Assembly: GCF_042666505.1 (NCBI RefSeq)
Contig: NZ_JBHTDN010000006.1
Location: forward strand, 62,001-126,000
Source of the DNA: Parapedobacter sp042666505
GTDB lineage: Bacteria > Bacteroidota > Bacteroidia > Sphingobacteriales > Sphingobacteriaceae
Length of the DNA: 64,000 nucleotides
Direction: 5' to 3'
In this document: positions 25,042 through 33,232 of the stretch, in pieces
Layout of the letters: every line of letters begins with the position of its first letter
How positions within the stretch are numbered: the stretch's first letter is position 1
Program-made: the position numbers and the translations under genes
Notes under the pieces: model-generated
What the model saw: the letters and a program-made list of their open reading frames with translations, nothing else
Databases searched by the model: none
What the model was told of the DNA's origin: nothing

Positions 25042-27489
25042 TTAGGCCCCTACATTGACTAAATCGGCGAACACACCAGCGGCCGTCACCTCCGCTCCTG
25101 CTCCTGGCCCTTTTACAACCAACGGGCGTTCCTTATAACGTTCTGTGGTAAAAGAGATGATGTTGTCGCTACCTGAAAGTGCAAAAAATGGATGGGCTTG
25201 GTCAACCATCTCCAACGCGATGGATACTTGCCCGTCTTCCAACTTCCCGATGTAACGGAGTACCTTATTACATTGGATCGCGTCCGACTTCAATTCATTG
25301 AAATAGTCATTTGCGGCTTCCAGCTCGCGGTAGAAATCGTCGACGGAAGCTGCGTGAATGCAAGCATCCGGCAATATACCTCCCAACTTAACATCCTCTG
25401 GCTCAATTACGTGCCCAGCATCTCTCGCTAATATCAGCATCTTACGCATGAAATCAGTACCTTTTAGATCATCGCGAGGATCTGGTTCTGTATAGCCGAG
25501 TTGTTGGGCAGTTTTTACCACGTCGTGAAAGGAAGCCTCTCCATTGAAATTGTTGAAAATGTAAGAAATTGTGCCAGACAAAATGGCCTCAATACGCACA
25601 ATACGGTCGCCACTTAGCATCAAATCCCTTAGTACACGAACAATAGGTAAACCCGCCCCGACATTGGTCTCGTAAAAAAAGTCGACCCCATGCTGCCTAG
25701 CCGTATCTTTGAGCGACTTATATTGACTATAGCGCCCTGAATTGGCGATCTTATTGCACGTAACAATAGAAATATTGGCACGGAATATATCTTCGTAGTA
25801 AATAATGGGCTGACTACTGGCTGTATTGTCGATAAACACACAATTAGGAAGATTCATCCTTTTCATCCGGCCTACGAAGGTTTCCAGGTCTGCTTGCTCA
25901 CCGTGCTGCTGCAACTGTTCTTTCCAGTCTTGTAATGCAATACCTCCGGCGTCAAGCAGCATTTTGCGTGAATTGCTGATTCCCACTACTTTTATCTCAA
26001 TGTCGTTGTGATCCAAAAGAAATCCGTATTGGTCCTGTATCTGTTGAAACAAGGTTGACCCTATATTTCCGGTTCCCACGTTGAAAACGTGCAAGGTTTT
26101 ATTCAATTGAGCAAAAAAAGCATCGTGCACAGCGTTCAGCGCTTTGGATAAATCGGATTTTGCAATGATAACAGAAATATTGTATTCCGATGATCCCTGC
26201 GCTATTGCACGCACATTAATACCATTCCTCCCCAAGGCATGGAATAACCGACCCGACATACCGGGTGTTTGTTTCATGTTCTCACCCACAATTGCTACAA
26301 TGGATAAATGATCTTCGATTTCGGGTTCCAGCAATTTATTGGCTTGAAGTTCCAGCTCGAATTCGTTCTCAATCAACGTTTTTGCCCGCACCGCTTCTGC
26401 GGGATGCACGGCAAACGTAATACTATGCTCTGAAGAGGATTGAGTGATTAGCACTACATTGATCTGTTCGCGCGCCAATAGGGTAAACAACCGCCCGCTG
26501 AAACCAGCCTTACCGACCATGCCGCTTCCAGTCAGATTGATCACGCTGATATCGGAAATAGAAGAAATTCCTTTGATCGGTAACGACGTCCTACCACTTT
26601 CATGCTGGATGACCGTGCCTGCAAAAGACGGATTAAAGGTGTTGCGGATAACAATGGGAATCTTCTTAAGAAACGCAGGTATCATCGTAGGCGGATAGAT
26701 AACCTTCGCGCCGAAATAAGACAGCTCCATCGCTTCCGTATATGAAAGAACGGGCAATGAAAACGCCTTTTTAACAATGCGGGGGTCGGCCGTGAGCATA
26801 CCATCTACATCGGTCCAAATTTCGATCGCATCCGCACCCACGGCCGCGCCGATAATGGCAGCGGTATAATCACTCCCTCCCCTGCCTAAAGTGGTAACCC
26901 TACCTCGTTCATTTGCGGCAATGAACCCAGTTACAAACAACAACTTATCACGGTTTGAAACCATAAATGCTTGTATCAACTGTTCCGATAGAAGCTGGTT
27001 AACGTGTGCACTTCCGAAGTGACTATCGGTCCGAATCAATTGGGTTGCATCTACGAAGCGAGCTTGAGGAAATTCTTGTTCAGCGATTTTACTAACCAGA
27101 AATGCCGAACAGCGCTCACCGTAACTCAAAATCAAATCTTTGCTTTGTAGACTTAGTTCGCGTAGATTGAATATACCCTGCAACAGATCCTCCAATTCAT
27201 TGAAATAGATCTTCAATCGGGTAAATACCGGGTTTTGGTATTTTACGGCTAACAGCTGCTTCACTACAGAAAAGTGACGAGCTTCGATTTCTTTAAGTCC
27301 TTCAGTGAAGTTCTTTCCATCGGCAGCCTCCACCGCAAGCTGCGTTAATAAATTAGTGACCCCACCCATTGCAGATAAGACTACCACCGGATTTTCCCCA
27401 CACTCATGGGATTCTTTAACGATTCCCAGTACCGACCGAATGCTTTCGGCAGATCCTACAGACGTACCACCAAATTTTAATATCCTCAT
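25042..27489 (-). CDS. thrA: Bifunctional aspartokinase / homoserine dehydrogenase
   Basis: 815 residues, usual for ThrA (about 820). Residues 1-290 are the kinase (KFGGTSVGSAESI, GRGGSDYTAAIIG), 310-450 two ACT domains (VINLTGSGMVGKAGFSGRLF, MKQTPGMSGRLFHALGRNGI), and 465-815 homoserine dehydrogenase (VFNVGTGNIGSTLF, NVGAGLPIVRVL, GTISYIFNNF). It does the first and third steps of threonine synthesis, and the ACT domains allow feedback by threonine. It begins 25 bases after an intrinsic terminator preceded by a Thr-rich leader ORF, so attenuation is likely. Confidence 0.97.
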   Translation of the reverse strand: MRILKFGGTSVGSAESIRSVLGIVKESHECGENPVVVLSAMGGVTNLLTQLAVEAADGKNFTEGLKEIEARHFSVVKQLLAVKYQNPVFTRLKIYFNELEDLLQGIFNLRELSLQSKDLILSYGERCSAFLVSKIAEQEFPQARFVDATQLIRTDSHFGSAHVNQLLSEQLIQAFMVSNRDKLLFVTGFIAANERGRVTTLGRGGSDYTAAIIGAAVGADAIEIWTDVDGMLTADPRIVKKAFSLPVLSYTEAMELSYFGAKVIYPPTMIPAFLKKIPIVIRNTFNPSFAGTVIQHESGRTSLPIKGISSISDISVINLTGSGMVGKAGFSGRLFTLLAREQINVVLITQSSSEHSITFAVHPAEAVRAKTLIENEFELELQANKLLEPEIEDHLSIVAIVGENMKQTPGMSGRLFHALGRNGINVRAIAQGSSEYNISVIIAKSDLSKALNAVHDAFFAQLNKTLHVFNVGTGNIGSTLFQQIQDQYGFLLDHNDIEIKVVGISNSRKMLLDAGGIALQDWKEQLQQHGEQADLETFVGRMKRMNLPNCVFIDNTASSQPIIYYEDIFRANISIVTCNKIANSGRYSQYKSLKDTARQHGVDFFYETNVGAGLPIVRVLRDLMLSGDRIVRIEAILSGTISYIFNNFNGEASFHDVVKTAQQLGYTEPDPRDDLKGTDFMRKMLILARDAGHVIEPEDVKLGGILPDACIHAASVDDFYRELEAANDYFNELKSDAIQCNKVLRYIGKLEDGQVSIALEMVDQAHPFFALSGSDNIISFTTERYKERPLVVKGPGAGAEVTAAGVFADLVNVGA

Positions 27490-27513
27490 TTTAACGTGAC
27501 TGGATTGAAACTA

Positions 27514-27546
27514 AAAGCGCCTTCCTGTTTTCGAGGAAGGCGCTTT
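27514..27546 (-). terminator. Attenuator terminator of the thr operon
   Basis: On the minus strand a perfect 13-bp stem (AAAGCGCCTTCCT / AGGAAGGCGCTTT) with a 7-base loop, followed by TTAGTTT. It sits between the leader peptide and thrA. Its 5' arm plus the first loop bases (27533-27539, minus strand CTTCCTC) is fully complementary to GAGGAAG in the last codons of the leader ORF (27582-27588), giving a possible antiterminator. Confidence 0.85.
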
Positions 27547-27578
27547 ATGATTTTTATCGTTTACGATTACAACATAAA

Positions 27579-27641
27579 TTACTTCCTCCGCGCATTAACC
27601 CCGGTGGTAATTATTGTTGTAATTGTTGTATATTTTTTCAC
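27579..27641 (-). CDS. thrL: Threonine operon leader peptide (20 residues, Thr/Ile-rich)
   Basis: A GTG at 27641 opens VKKYTTITTIITTGVNARRK, ending in TAA at 27579-27581. Residues 5-13 are TTITTIITT, six Thr and three Ile in a row, like the E. coli thrL peptide (many Thr and Ile) although the organisms are far apart. The stop lies 32 bases before the terminator stem. Stalling at these codons when charged tRNA-Thr or tRNA-Ile is short would leave the GAGGAAG segment at codons 18-20 free to pair with the terminator arm; finishing the peptide would cover it and allow termination. No ATG start exists, so GTG use is inferred. Confidence 0.8.
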   Translation of the reverse strand: MKKYTTITTIITTGVNARRK

Positions 27642-27660
27642 TTCTTTGAGATTTCCGCGA

Positions 27661-27692
27661 CAAAGAAAAGTGTTTATTTTGAATTTAACAAG
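27661..27692 (-). promoter_or_regulatory. Candidate promoter of the thr operon
   Basis: On the minus strand CTTG (27689-27692), a 20-base spacer and TTTCTTTG (27661-27668), one mismatch from TAnnTTTG. It would start transcription about 12-15 bases before the leader peptide. Confidence 0.45.
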
Positions 27693-27765
27693 GGAAAAGC
27701 TTTTTTTTATGATTCCTTCATTTCTTGCAAATCTTAAAACAATTTGAATTTTCGTATTTTTTTCC

Positions 27766-27796
27766 TTGCACTAATAAGTTTTTTAATCTAGCTTTG
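27766..27796 (+). promoter_or_regulatory. Promoter of the NlpC/P60 gene
   Basis: TTG (27766-27768), a 20-base spacer and a perfect -7 box TAGCTTTG (27789-27796). The transcript would have a leader of about 70 bases before the ATG at 27871. Confidence 0.65.
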
Positions 27797-27870
27797 CGAA
27801 CCAACAGATACATTACATAAATGTTCTGGTAAACGATCAGCGTCCACATGTTGAACAAAATGGCAGTTTA

Positions 27871-28446
27871 ATGAAAAAAAAGACATTAGTAGCTATGCTA
27901 TTTGCTTGTGTATTTACTGTATCGCAAGCACAAACACCAGCCACAGAGTCAGCCACTAATCCTTCTGATCCGGACAATTTAGCCAAAGATTACTTTTCTC
28001 AAATAATGGGAGTAGCGGCTTCGGCCACATCCAACACCAAACTGTACCAGTTTATTTATGAATGGATCGGAACCCCTTATCGGTTAGGGGGAAAAACCAA
28101 AAAAGGGGTTGATTGTTCAAAGTTTGCCTACGAACTTTATGATAAAGTTTTCAACACGACGCTGGGACACAACAGCCGCAATATTTACACGCAAGTTGAT
28201 CCAATAAAAAAAGATCAGTTGAGACCCGGCGACCTGGTGTTTTTCAAAATCAGGAGCCGAAATATTACACATGTAGGTGTATACATTGGTGACGATAAAT
28301 TCGCTCATGCATCTTCAAGTCGAGGTGTAATGATCAGTGATTTAAATGAAGCCTATTGGAAGCGTTATTACTATAACGGTGGCCGAATGCTAACTGCGGC
28401 TACACAATCGGAAGAAGAAAACGGTTCCGAGCCTCCGATAAACTAA
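27871..28446 (+). CDS. Secreted NlpC/P60-family peptidoglycan endopeptidase
   Basis: 191 residues. Signal peptide ending TVSQAQ. The NlpC/P60 domain covers about 58-175 with catalytic Cys82 in KGVDCSKFAYELY, His134 in ITHVGVYIGD and third residue His146 in KFAHASSS; the spacings match E. coli Spr/MepS. It probably cuts peptide cross-links or stems in the periplasm. The C-terminal 20 residues are acidic and unconserved. It has its own promoter and faces away from the thr operon. Confidence 0.93.
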   Translation: MKKKTLVAMLFACVFTVSQAQTPATESATNPSDPDNLAKDYFSQIMGVAASATSNTKLYQFIYEWIGTPYRLGGKTKKGVDCSKFAYELYDKVFNTTLGHNSRNIYTQVDPIKKDQLRPGDLVFFKIRSRNITHVGVYIGDDKFAHASSSRGVMISDLNEAYWKRYYYNGGRMLTAATQSEEENGSEPPIN

Positions 28447-28580
28447 CCTGACAAGGCTCGCTAAATTGTATAAATCAGACTGTCAATCCGATCTGTTTCT
28501 TTTCGACTTATCCCTGGAGTTCTATTTGAATGCACGGTGGATAATTCATATTTTTACCCGGCCATTTTATTGAAAGCTCT

Positions 28581-29093
28581 ATGTCCGCGAAAAAAGTTTT
28601 AATCCTCAACCAAGAACAGATACAAAAAAAAACAATGCGTATAGCGTATCAGTTACTTGAAGACAACTTCGAAGAAGAATCGGTTGTGCTAGTGGGAATT
28701 GCAGACCGAGGTTATGTATTCGCGAGGCGGCTGAAAGAAGTGCTTGAAAACATTTCATCCCTCGATGTTCAACTGATCAAAGTGATATTAGACAAAACCA
28801 GCAGCACCTTAGAAGCCCAAACAGACACTCCAATAGAACAAGCGGCAAACAAGGTCGTTATTCTTATAGATGACGTACTAAATAGCGGTCGAACCTTGGC
28901 ATATGGCATGGGCGTCTTCTTCAATGTCCCTCTCAAAAAGATGCGAACAGCTGTATTAATAGACCGGAGCCATCACAAATTCCCTATTTTCAGCGATTTC
29001 TCGGGATTGAAGCTTTCCACCATCCTTAAGGAGCATGTGACGGTAAATCTTCATGAATGTGATGGAGGAGAAGATGCGGCCTGGCTTTTGTAA
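28581..29093 (+). CDS. Phosphoribosyltransferase-domain protein
   Basis: 170 residues of a type I PRTase fold: LVGIADRGYVFARRL, then the PRPP-binding motif VVILIDDVLNSGRTLAYG. It resembles PyrR and the short adenine/hypoxanthine transferases; the lack of a clear hood signature prevents choosing a base. PyrR-like regulators bind pyr mRNA, but no pyr gene is nearby. It is a single cytoplasmic gene 134 bases after the NlpC gene. Confidence 0.85.
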   Translation: MSAKKVLILNQEQIQKKTMRIAYQLLEDNFEEESVVLVGIADRGYVFARRLKEVLENISSLDVQLIKVILDKTSSTLEAQTDTPIEQAANKVVILIDDVLNSGRTLAYGMGVFFNVPLKKMRTAVLIDRSHHKFPIFSDFSGLKLSTILKEHVTVNLHECDGGEDAAWLL

Positions 29094-29128
29094 GACGCGA
29101 TCACTGAACACTCACACTGATAAACTGA

Positions 29129-30577
29129 TCAATCGACTTCGATTTTTAAAATCATCCCCGGTTTGATTTGGTTACTTTTTAATCCGTTTACCGCCTTAAT
29201 CTCCGATACATTGGCCGTGCGATGCTGCTTCGCTATCTCGGATAATGTATCCCCCTTTCTTACTCGGTAAGTGACATACGAAGGCGAAGACCCTTGTTTG
29301 CCCGAATTGCCTATCGACGATTCCAATGTTCTGGAGCGGACGCTCAGCTTTTGTCCCGGCACAATTACATTTCGCTTAATATCATTCCATGCGCGCAGGT
29401 CTTGCACCGTCACATGATATCGCTGAGCGATAGTCCCCAACGTTTCACCCTTTCGCACACGGTGCGTAATGACCTGATGTTCTTGCTCCACCACGGTATT
29501 GGAAGCAAGGAGTATATTAGGTGAATCTGTATTCGTATGATTGAGTGCTGCGTACAAAGCCGAATAGGCTTCTGGAGGTACCTGAGGCAATACCAGTCTC
29601 TTGGGAGATTCGGGGCTACCATTTACGACTGCACGCTTATAGGCTGGGTTTAACGACTTGACAAGGTCCTCGTTGACACCTAGAGCTTGGGCCACGCCAC
29701 TGAAAGGCACATACTTTTGCACCCAAACCGTTTCGGTCGTATCCACGGCATTTTCAGACACAGCAGGTATGATACCGTGCTCTTCGTGATATCCAAGCAT
29801 ATACGTCATCGCAATAAACGCGGGAACATAGTTTCGTGTTTCACGGGGTAGATATGAGCTGATCGCCCAATAATCCGGTTCACTGAGGCCAGATCGCTGA
29901 ATCGCTCGGAGAACGTTACCTTTGCCACAATTATAAGAAGCAATGGCTAATAGCCAATCCCCAAACTCACTATAGGCGTCCAGTAAGTAAGCCGCTGCGG
30001 CGTAACTAGCTGCTACGGGATCCTTCCTTTCGTCGATATAACTATCTATCGTCAGGTTATACATTCGAGCAGTCGTAAACATGAATTGCCACAAACCCGT
30101 TGCCCCGACCCGGGAAATAGCGTGGGGGTTTAATGCAGACTCTACAATTGACAAATATTTAATTTCTTCGGGCACCCCGGCTTCCGCAAATATACGTTCG
30201 TAAATCGGAAAATAATATCGCCCAAGCCCCATCATGTTTGAAAGGTACCGCTTATAGCGGTCCGTACTATATACGTCAATATAACTCTGGACCTGCGCAT
30301 TGTAGGTCAAGGGCACCGTCCGTTGTAAATAGGCCAGTCGCCCTTCTATTGTGGCCGGCACGAACTCAAAAATTTGCGAAATCTCCTGTTCATCGAGATC
30401 GACGAAATCGATGTGATCCGCAATTAAATCGAGTTGCGTGCTAATATCACTATTGGTGCTGCTTCTTGCAGAGCTATCGGCTGATAGCGAATCGAGCGGG
30501 AAAGTGGTTTTCGAAAATGCCAAGTGTACACAAAAAACACTACTTACGGCCACTGCCGAAATTCCTTTTAACTTCAT
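29129..30577 (-). CDS. MltD-like lytic transglycosylase with two LysM domains
   Basis: 482 residues. Signal peptide 1-22. The transglycosylase domain (about 120-260) has catalytic Glu146 in YLSIVESALNPHAIS, then GLWQFM and ASYNCGKGNV, all typical of the family 1 SLT fold. Two LysM modules follow at about 368-415 (HRVRKGETLGTIAQRYHV) and 437-480 (YRVRKGDTLSEIAKQH), binding glycan strands. It cleaves peptidoglycan in the periplasm. No lipobox is visible. Confidence 0.93.
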   Translation of the reverse strand: MKLKGISAVAVSSVFCVHLAFSKTTFPLDSLSADSSARSSTNSDISTQLDLIADHIDFVDLDEQEISQIFEFVPATIEGRLAYLQRTVPLTYNAQVQSYIDVYSTDRYKRYLSNMMGLGRYYFPIYERIFAEAGVPEEIKYLSIVESALNPHAISRVGATGLWQFMFTTARMYNLTIDSYIDERKDPVAASYAAAAYLLDAYSEFGDWLLAIASYNCGKGNVLRAIQRSGLSEPDYWAISSYLPRETRNYVPAFIAMTYMLGYHEEHGIIPAVSENAVDTTETVWVQKYVPFSGVAQALGVNEDLVKSLNPAYKRAVVNGSPESPKRLVLPQVPPEAYSALYAALNHTNTDSPNILLASNTVVEQEHQVITHRVRKGETLGTIAQRYHVTVQDLRAWNDIKRNVIVPGQKLSVRSRTLESSIGNSGKQGSSPSYVTYRVRKGDTLSEIAKQHRTANVSEIKAVNGLKSNQIKPGMILKIEVD

Positions 30578-30737
30578 GTTACGTCTAGTCGGTATTATGC
30601 CATAAACCTTCCGAAGGCATTATATGGCCTTATCACTAACAATTAAATTGCCATTGGTTAAGTATATCCTTATGATGGAAAAACGCGCACGTTGGTTTTT
30701 TATTGTGCAGCGACGGATAAAAGTACATCGAATAAAT

Positions 30738-30773
30738 AAAAAACTTTACACCGAACAGCCATTCGGTATAAAG
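30738..30773 (-). terminator. Intrinsic terminator after tatA
   Basis: On the minus strand CTTTATACCGAA-6-TTCGGTGTAAAG (12 bp with one wobble), followed by TTTTTTATTTATT. It closes the leftward envelope operon that ends with tatA. Confidence 0.85.
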
Positions 30774-30797
30774 CTTTTCATAATTTGGGTACGAGCT

Positions 30798-30983
30798 TTA
30801 TTGTTTATTCTCTTCCAATTCTTCTTTGGGAGTTTCTTTTTGCCCTTCTTTGAATTCCCGGATACCGCGTCCCATCCCACGCATTAATTCGGGGATTTTA
30901 CGGCCCCCAAACAACAAAAGAAGCGCTAAAACAATCAAAATAATTTCCTGCGCACCGAGAAATAACAACACTGAATCTAACAT
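30798..30983 (-). CDS. tatA: Twin-arginine translocase subunit TatA/TatE
   Basis: 61 residues. One N-terminal helix (EIILIVLALLLLF), the hinge FGGRKIPELMRGMG, an amphipathic helix and a charged tail: the complete pattern of TatA. TatA multimers form the pore of the Tat export system. Its tatC partner is not in this window. It is the last gene of the leftward unit TPR-DUF4292-EnvC-tatA. Confidence 0.93.
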   Translation of the reverse strand: MLDSVLLFLGAQEIILIVLALLLLFGGRKIPELMRGMGRGIREFKEGQKETPKEELEENKQ

Positions 30984-31067
30984 AATCGTTGTTTTAAAAT
31001 TACTACCTTCACCTGTTCATCACAGGTAATTTCACAAATGTACGGATAATATTTTTTATTTATCCAA

Positions 31068-32354
31068 TTATTTAGCCAACCAAGGCTCGGGGTTTATAGG
31101 AGCGGAACCTTCCCAAATTTCTAAATGCACTTCAGAAGTCCCATCATTGGGGTCTACCAAAGCAGTGCCTAAGGTTTGTCCTCTTTGTATCGTTTGTCCA
31201 CGCTTGACAACCGGATTGCTAAGGTTGGTATATACCGAAAAATACTTGCCGTGCTGCACGATTATGGAAATATTTCCCTGCATATTTAAGACGGTGTGTA
31301 CTGTACCGTCAAAGATGGCCAGCACGGGTGCATTGTTATTCGTCCTAATATTAATCCCGTCATTCTGCACAGTGACGTTTCTTCCGATTGTATGTCTCCC
31401 AAATCCCTGTGTGATAAATCCTTGCTGCACAGGCCATGGTAACCGACCTCGGTTGCCTGCAAAATCAGCCGAAAGCTTGGCTGCCGCCGGCGTATTCGCC
31501 AAAACCTCAGAATCGCTTTTACGGACAGCAGGCTTTTCCGCCTCAATTTCCTTCACGGTTTTTCCCGTGCGCTGCGCTTCTAGGGCTAATGCTGCTTGCC
31601 GAGCTTCTTCTTCCAATCTTCGCTGCTCTTCAATCTCACGCTGGATGGCTGTCCGGATAGCCCGCGCTAAACGCTCATCTTCCTGCTGCTTTTTCTGCAA
31701 CTCCTGCTTAAATTGCTTTTCCTGTTGGGTAAGGGCTTGAAGCACTTTTGATTCCGCGCCTTGTTCTTTGGCAATGGCGTTCCGTTCCTCCTGTTGATCC
31801 GCGAGTAAAGTCGCCTGTTCCTTTTTGCTTGCTTCTAATTGAGCTACTTTGAGCGCAATGGCTTTCTGCGTTTCTTCTATTTCTTTTGCCCGATGTTTCC
31901 GCGATTCGTTGAACTGTTGAAGATATTTTACGCGCTTAAAGGCCTGATTAAAATCCTTTGAAGCAAAAATAAACATCATTTTGTTATATGCATTTCGATT
32001 GCGAAAGGCAAACATGATCATGCTTTCGTAATCTTTACGTAATTTCGCTAACTGATCACGAAGATTTTGAATCGTCTTGTTGTGAGAAGCAATCTGGTTG
32101 TTGATTAGGCTGATTTCCTTATTAATCGTGCTGATTTTCTGCTCACGCAGGCGCAGCTGCGTGTTGAGGGCATTCACCTGCTTAAGAGATAGGCTACGGT
32201 CGCTGGAAGTGCTTTTAAGGCTTTGATTAAGCAATTCAATTTCTCGATTTAAGCGTTCACGTTGCTTTTTGAGTTCAGTACTGCTTTGGGCATGACATAT
32301 CGTTAGCGCCAGACAACATGTAAGTATGCTTAAAATTACCTTAATAAACTTCAT
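31068..32354 (-). CDS. EnvC-like murein hydrolase activator (coiled coil plus degenerate LytM/M23 domain)
   Basis: 428 residues. Signal peptide ending CHAQ, a long coiled coil (about 25-260), then a LytM fold (about 310-425). In an active M23 enzyme the site is HxxGID, HGxxYxTxYxHLS and VHFE. Here these read QNDGINI, HGKYFSVYTNLS and VHLEIW: the first His, the Asp and the HLS His are replaced, and only the last His remains. This is the state found in EnvC and NlpD, which lack activity and instead switch on amidases at the septum. So an amidase-activating role in cell division is likely. Confidence 0.88.
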   Translation of the reverse strand: MKFIKVILSILTCCLALTICHAQSSTELKKQRERLNREIELLNQSLKSTSSDRSLSLKQVNALNTQLRLREQKISTINKEISLINNQIASHNKTIQNLRDQLAKLRKDYESMIMFAFRNRNAYNKMMFIFASKDFNQAFKRVKYLQQFNESRKHRAKEIEETQKAIALKVAQLEASKKEQATLLADQQEERNAIAKEQGAESKVLQALTQQEKQFKQELQKKQQEDERLARAIRTAIQREIEEQRRLEEEARQAALALEAQRTGKTVKEIEAEKPAVRKSDSEVLANTPAAAKLSADFAGNRGRLPWPVQQGFITQGFGRHTIGRNVTVQNDGINIRTNNNAPVLAIFDGTVHTVLNMQGNISIIVQHGKYFSVYTNLSNPVVKRGQTIQRGQTLGTALVDPNDGTSEVHLEIWEGSAPINPEPWLAK

Positions 32355-32443
32355 TAATAAATGTGTTATCTATCTCTCTCAATGAGCCACTTAGTTGTCT
32401 GCGAAAGTAATAAAACTACCTCGATATTCATAGCACGTAGGCG

Positions 32444-33232
32444 TTATTGGATTTCTTTGTACTTCGCCGGTATATTAAAAGGCATATCCAATGTGTCATC
32501 ATAGACTACACGGCTATAGCGCATTTCAGATTGCAACTTAAGCACTTCCGAAATAATGGAAATTTTCACTTGACTCGGAAAGGCCCGTCCTGCGAGAGAC
32601 TGATAATCTTCATAGGACGCTTCCATCCGCTGGTCGCGAATTAGATCGTTCAATACGGTGAACGTCGGACGGTAGCTACTATTCAATTGTGTCGAATACT
32701 GTAAATCATTGTGGTGACCGCGCAACGAATATCCTTGCCCATTATCCCAAATTTCCAAATCTCTCCTAAACGCTTCGTGAATCACATTCCCAATCAACAA
32801 CTGCTGTAAGCTAAAAAAATTGAGTTTCTCGTTTGTAAAATGATATAGATAAGCAAAGGGTTTGTCAAGATATGTTGCTTGCAAGCGGTTGATAAGTTTG
32901 ATAGTATCCGGCGTAATTAACACCCGACCCACCTCAATTCCCATGAGCGCCGTCATCGAAATCCAGATTGCCTTGTCCCGCTCGATGCGTACGTTGGCTG
33001 TCACATCATAATTCTCGCGGTTAATCGTAATTTTACTTTTCGCCCGCCCGCTAAACGTAGTAAAATGGAGCTGATGCGTTTTCACTTGCTGGATGACTTG
33101 CTCACGCTCTGAACGCGATACTTTTTTTTCGCCTGCACCCGCAGACACCATTGATTTTTTAGACGAACAGGAAAACACCAACCCGACCAGCATTCCGACA
33201 ATAACCGTCCTAATCAATAAATTGCCTCGCAT
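32444..33232 (-). CDS. DUF4292 lipoprotein
   Basis: 262 residues from the ATG at 33232, where a clear lipoprotein signal begins (MRGNLLIRTVIVGML, then VFSCSSKK). The ORF reaches to 33325, but the extra 31 residues are basic, out of keeping with a signal peptide, and overlap the TPR gene more. The rest is beta-rich and resembles the LolA/LolB-like fold of DUF4292 (FTTFSGRAKSKITINRENYD, AIWISMTALMGIEVGRVLI). It may help place lipoproteins or LPS in the outer membrane; not proven. It overlaps the TPR gene by 23 bases, implying coupled translation. Confidence 0.85.
   Translation of the reverse strand: MRGNLLIRTVIVGMLVGLVFSCSSKKSMVSAGAGEKKVSRSEREQVIQQVKTHQLHFTTFSGRAKSKITINRENYDVTANVRIERDKAIWISMTALMGIEVGRVLITPDTIKLINRLQATYLDKPFAYLYHFTNEKLNFFSLQQLLIGNVIHEAFRRDLEIWDNGQGYSLRGHHNDLQYSTQLNSSYRPTFTVLNDLIRDQRMEASYEDYQSLAGRAFPSQVKISIISEVLKLQSEMRYSRVVYDDTLDMPFNIPAKYKEIQ

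Noticed and set aside
31147..31740. 197-residue rightward ORF antisense to the EnvC-like gene
   Set aside because: Ser/Cys/Ala-rich translation of the opposite strand of a coiled coil; no domain seen.
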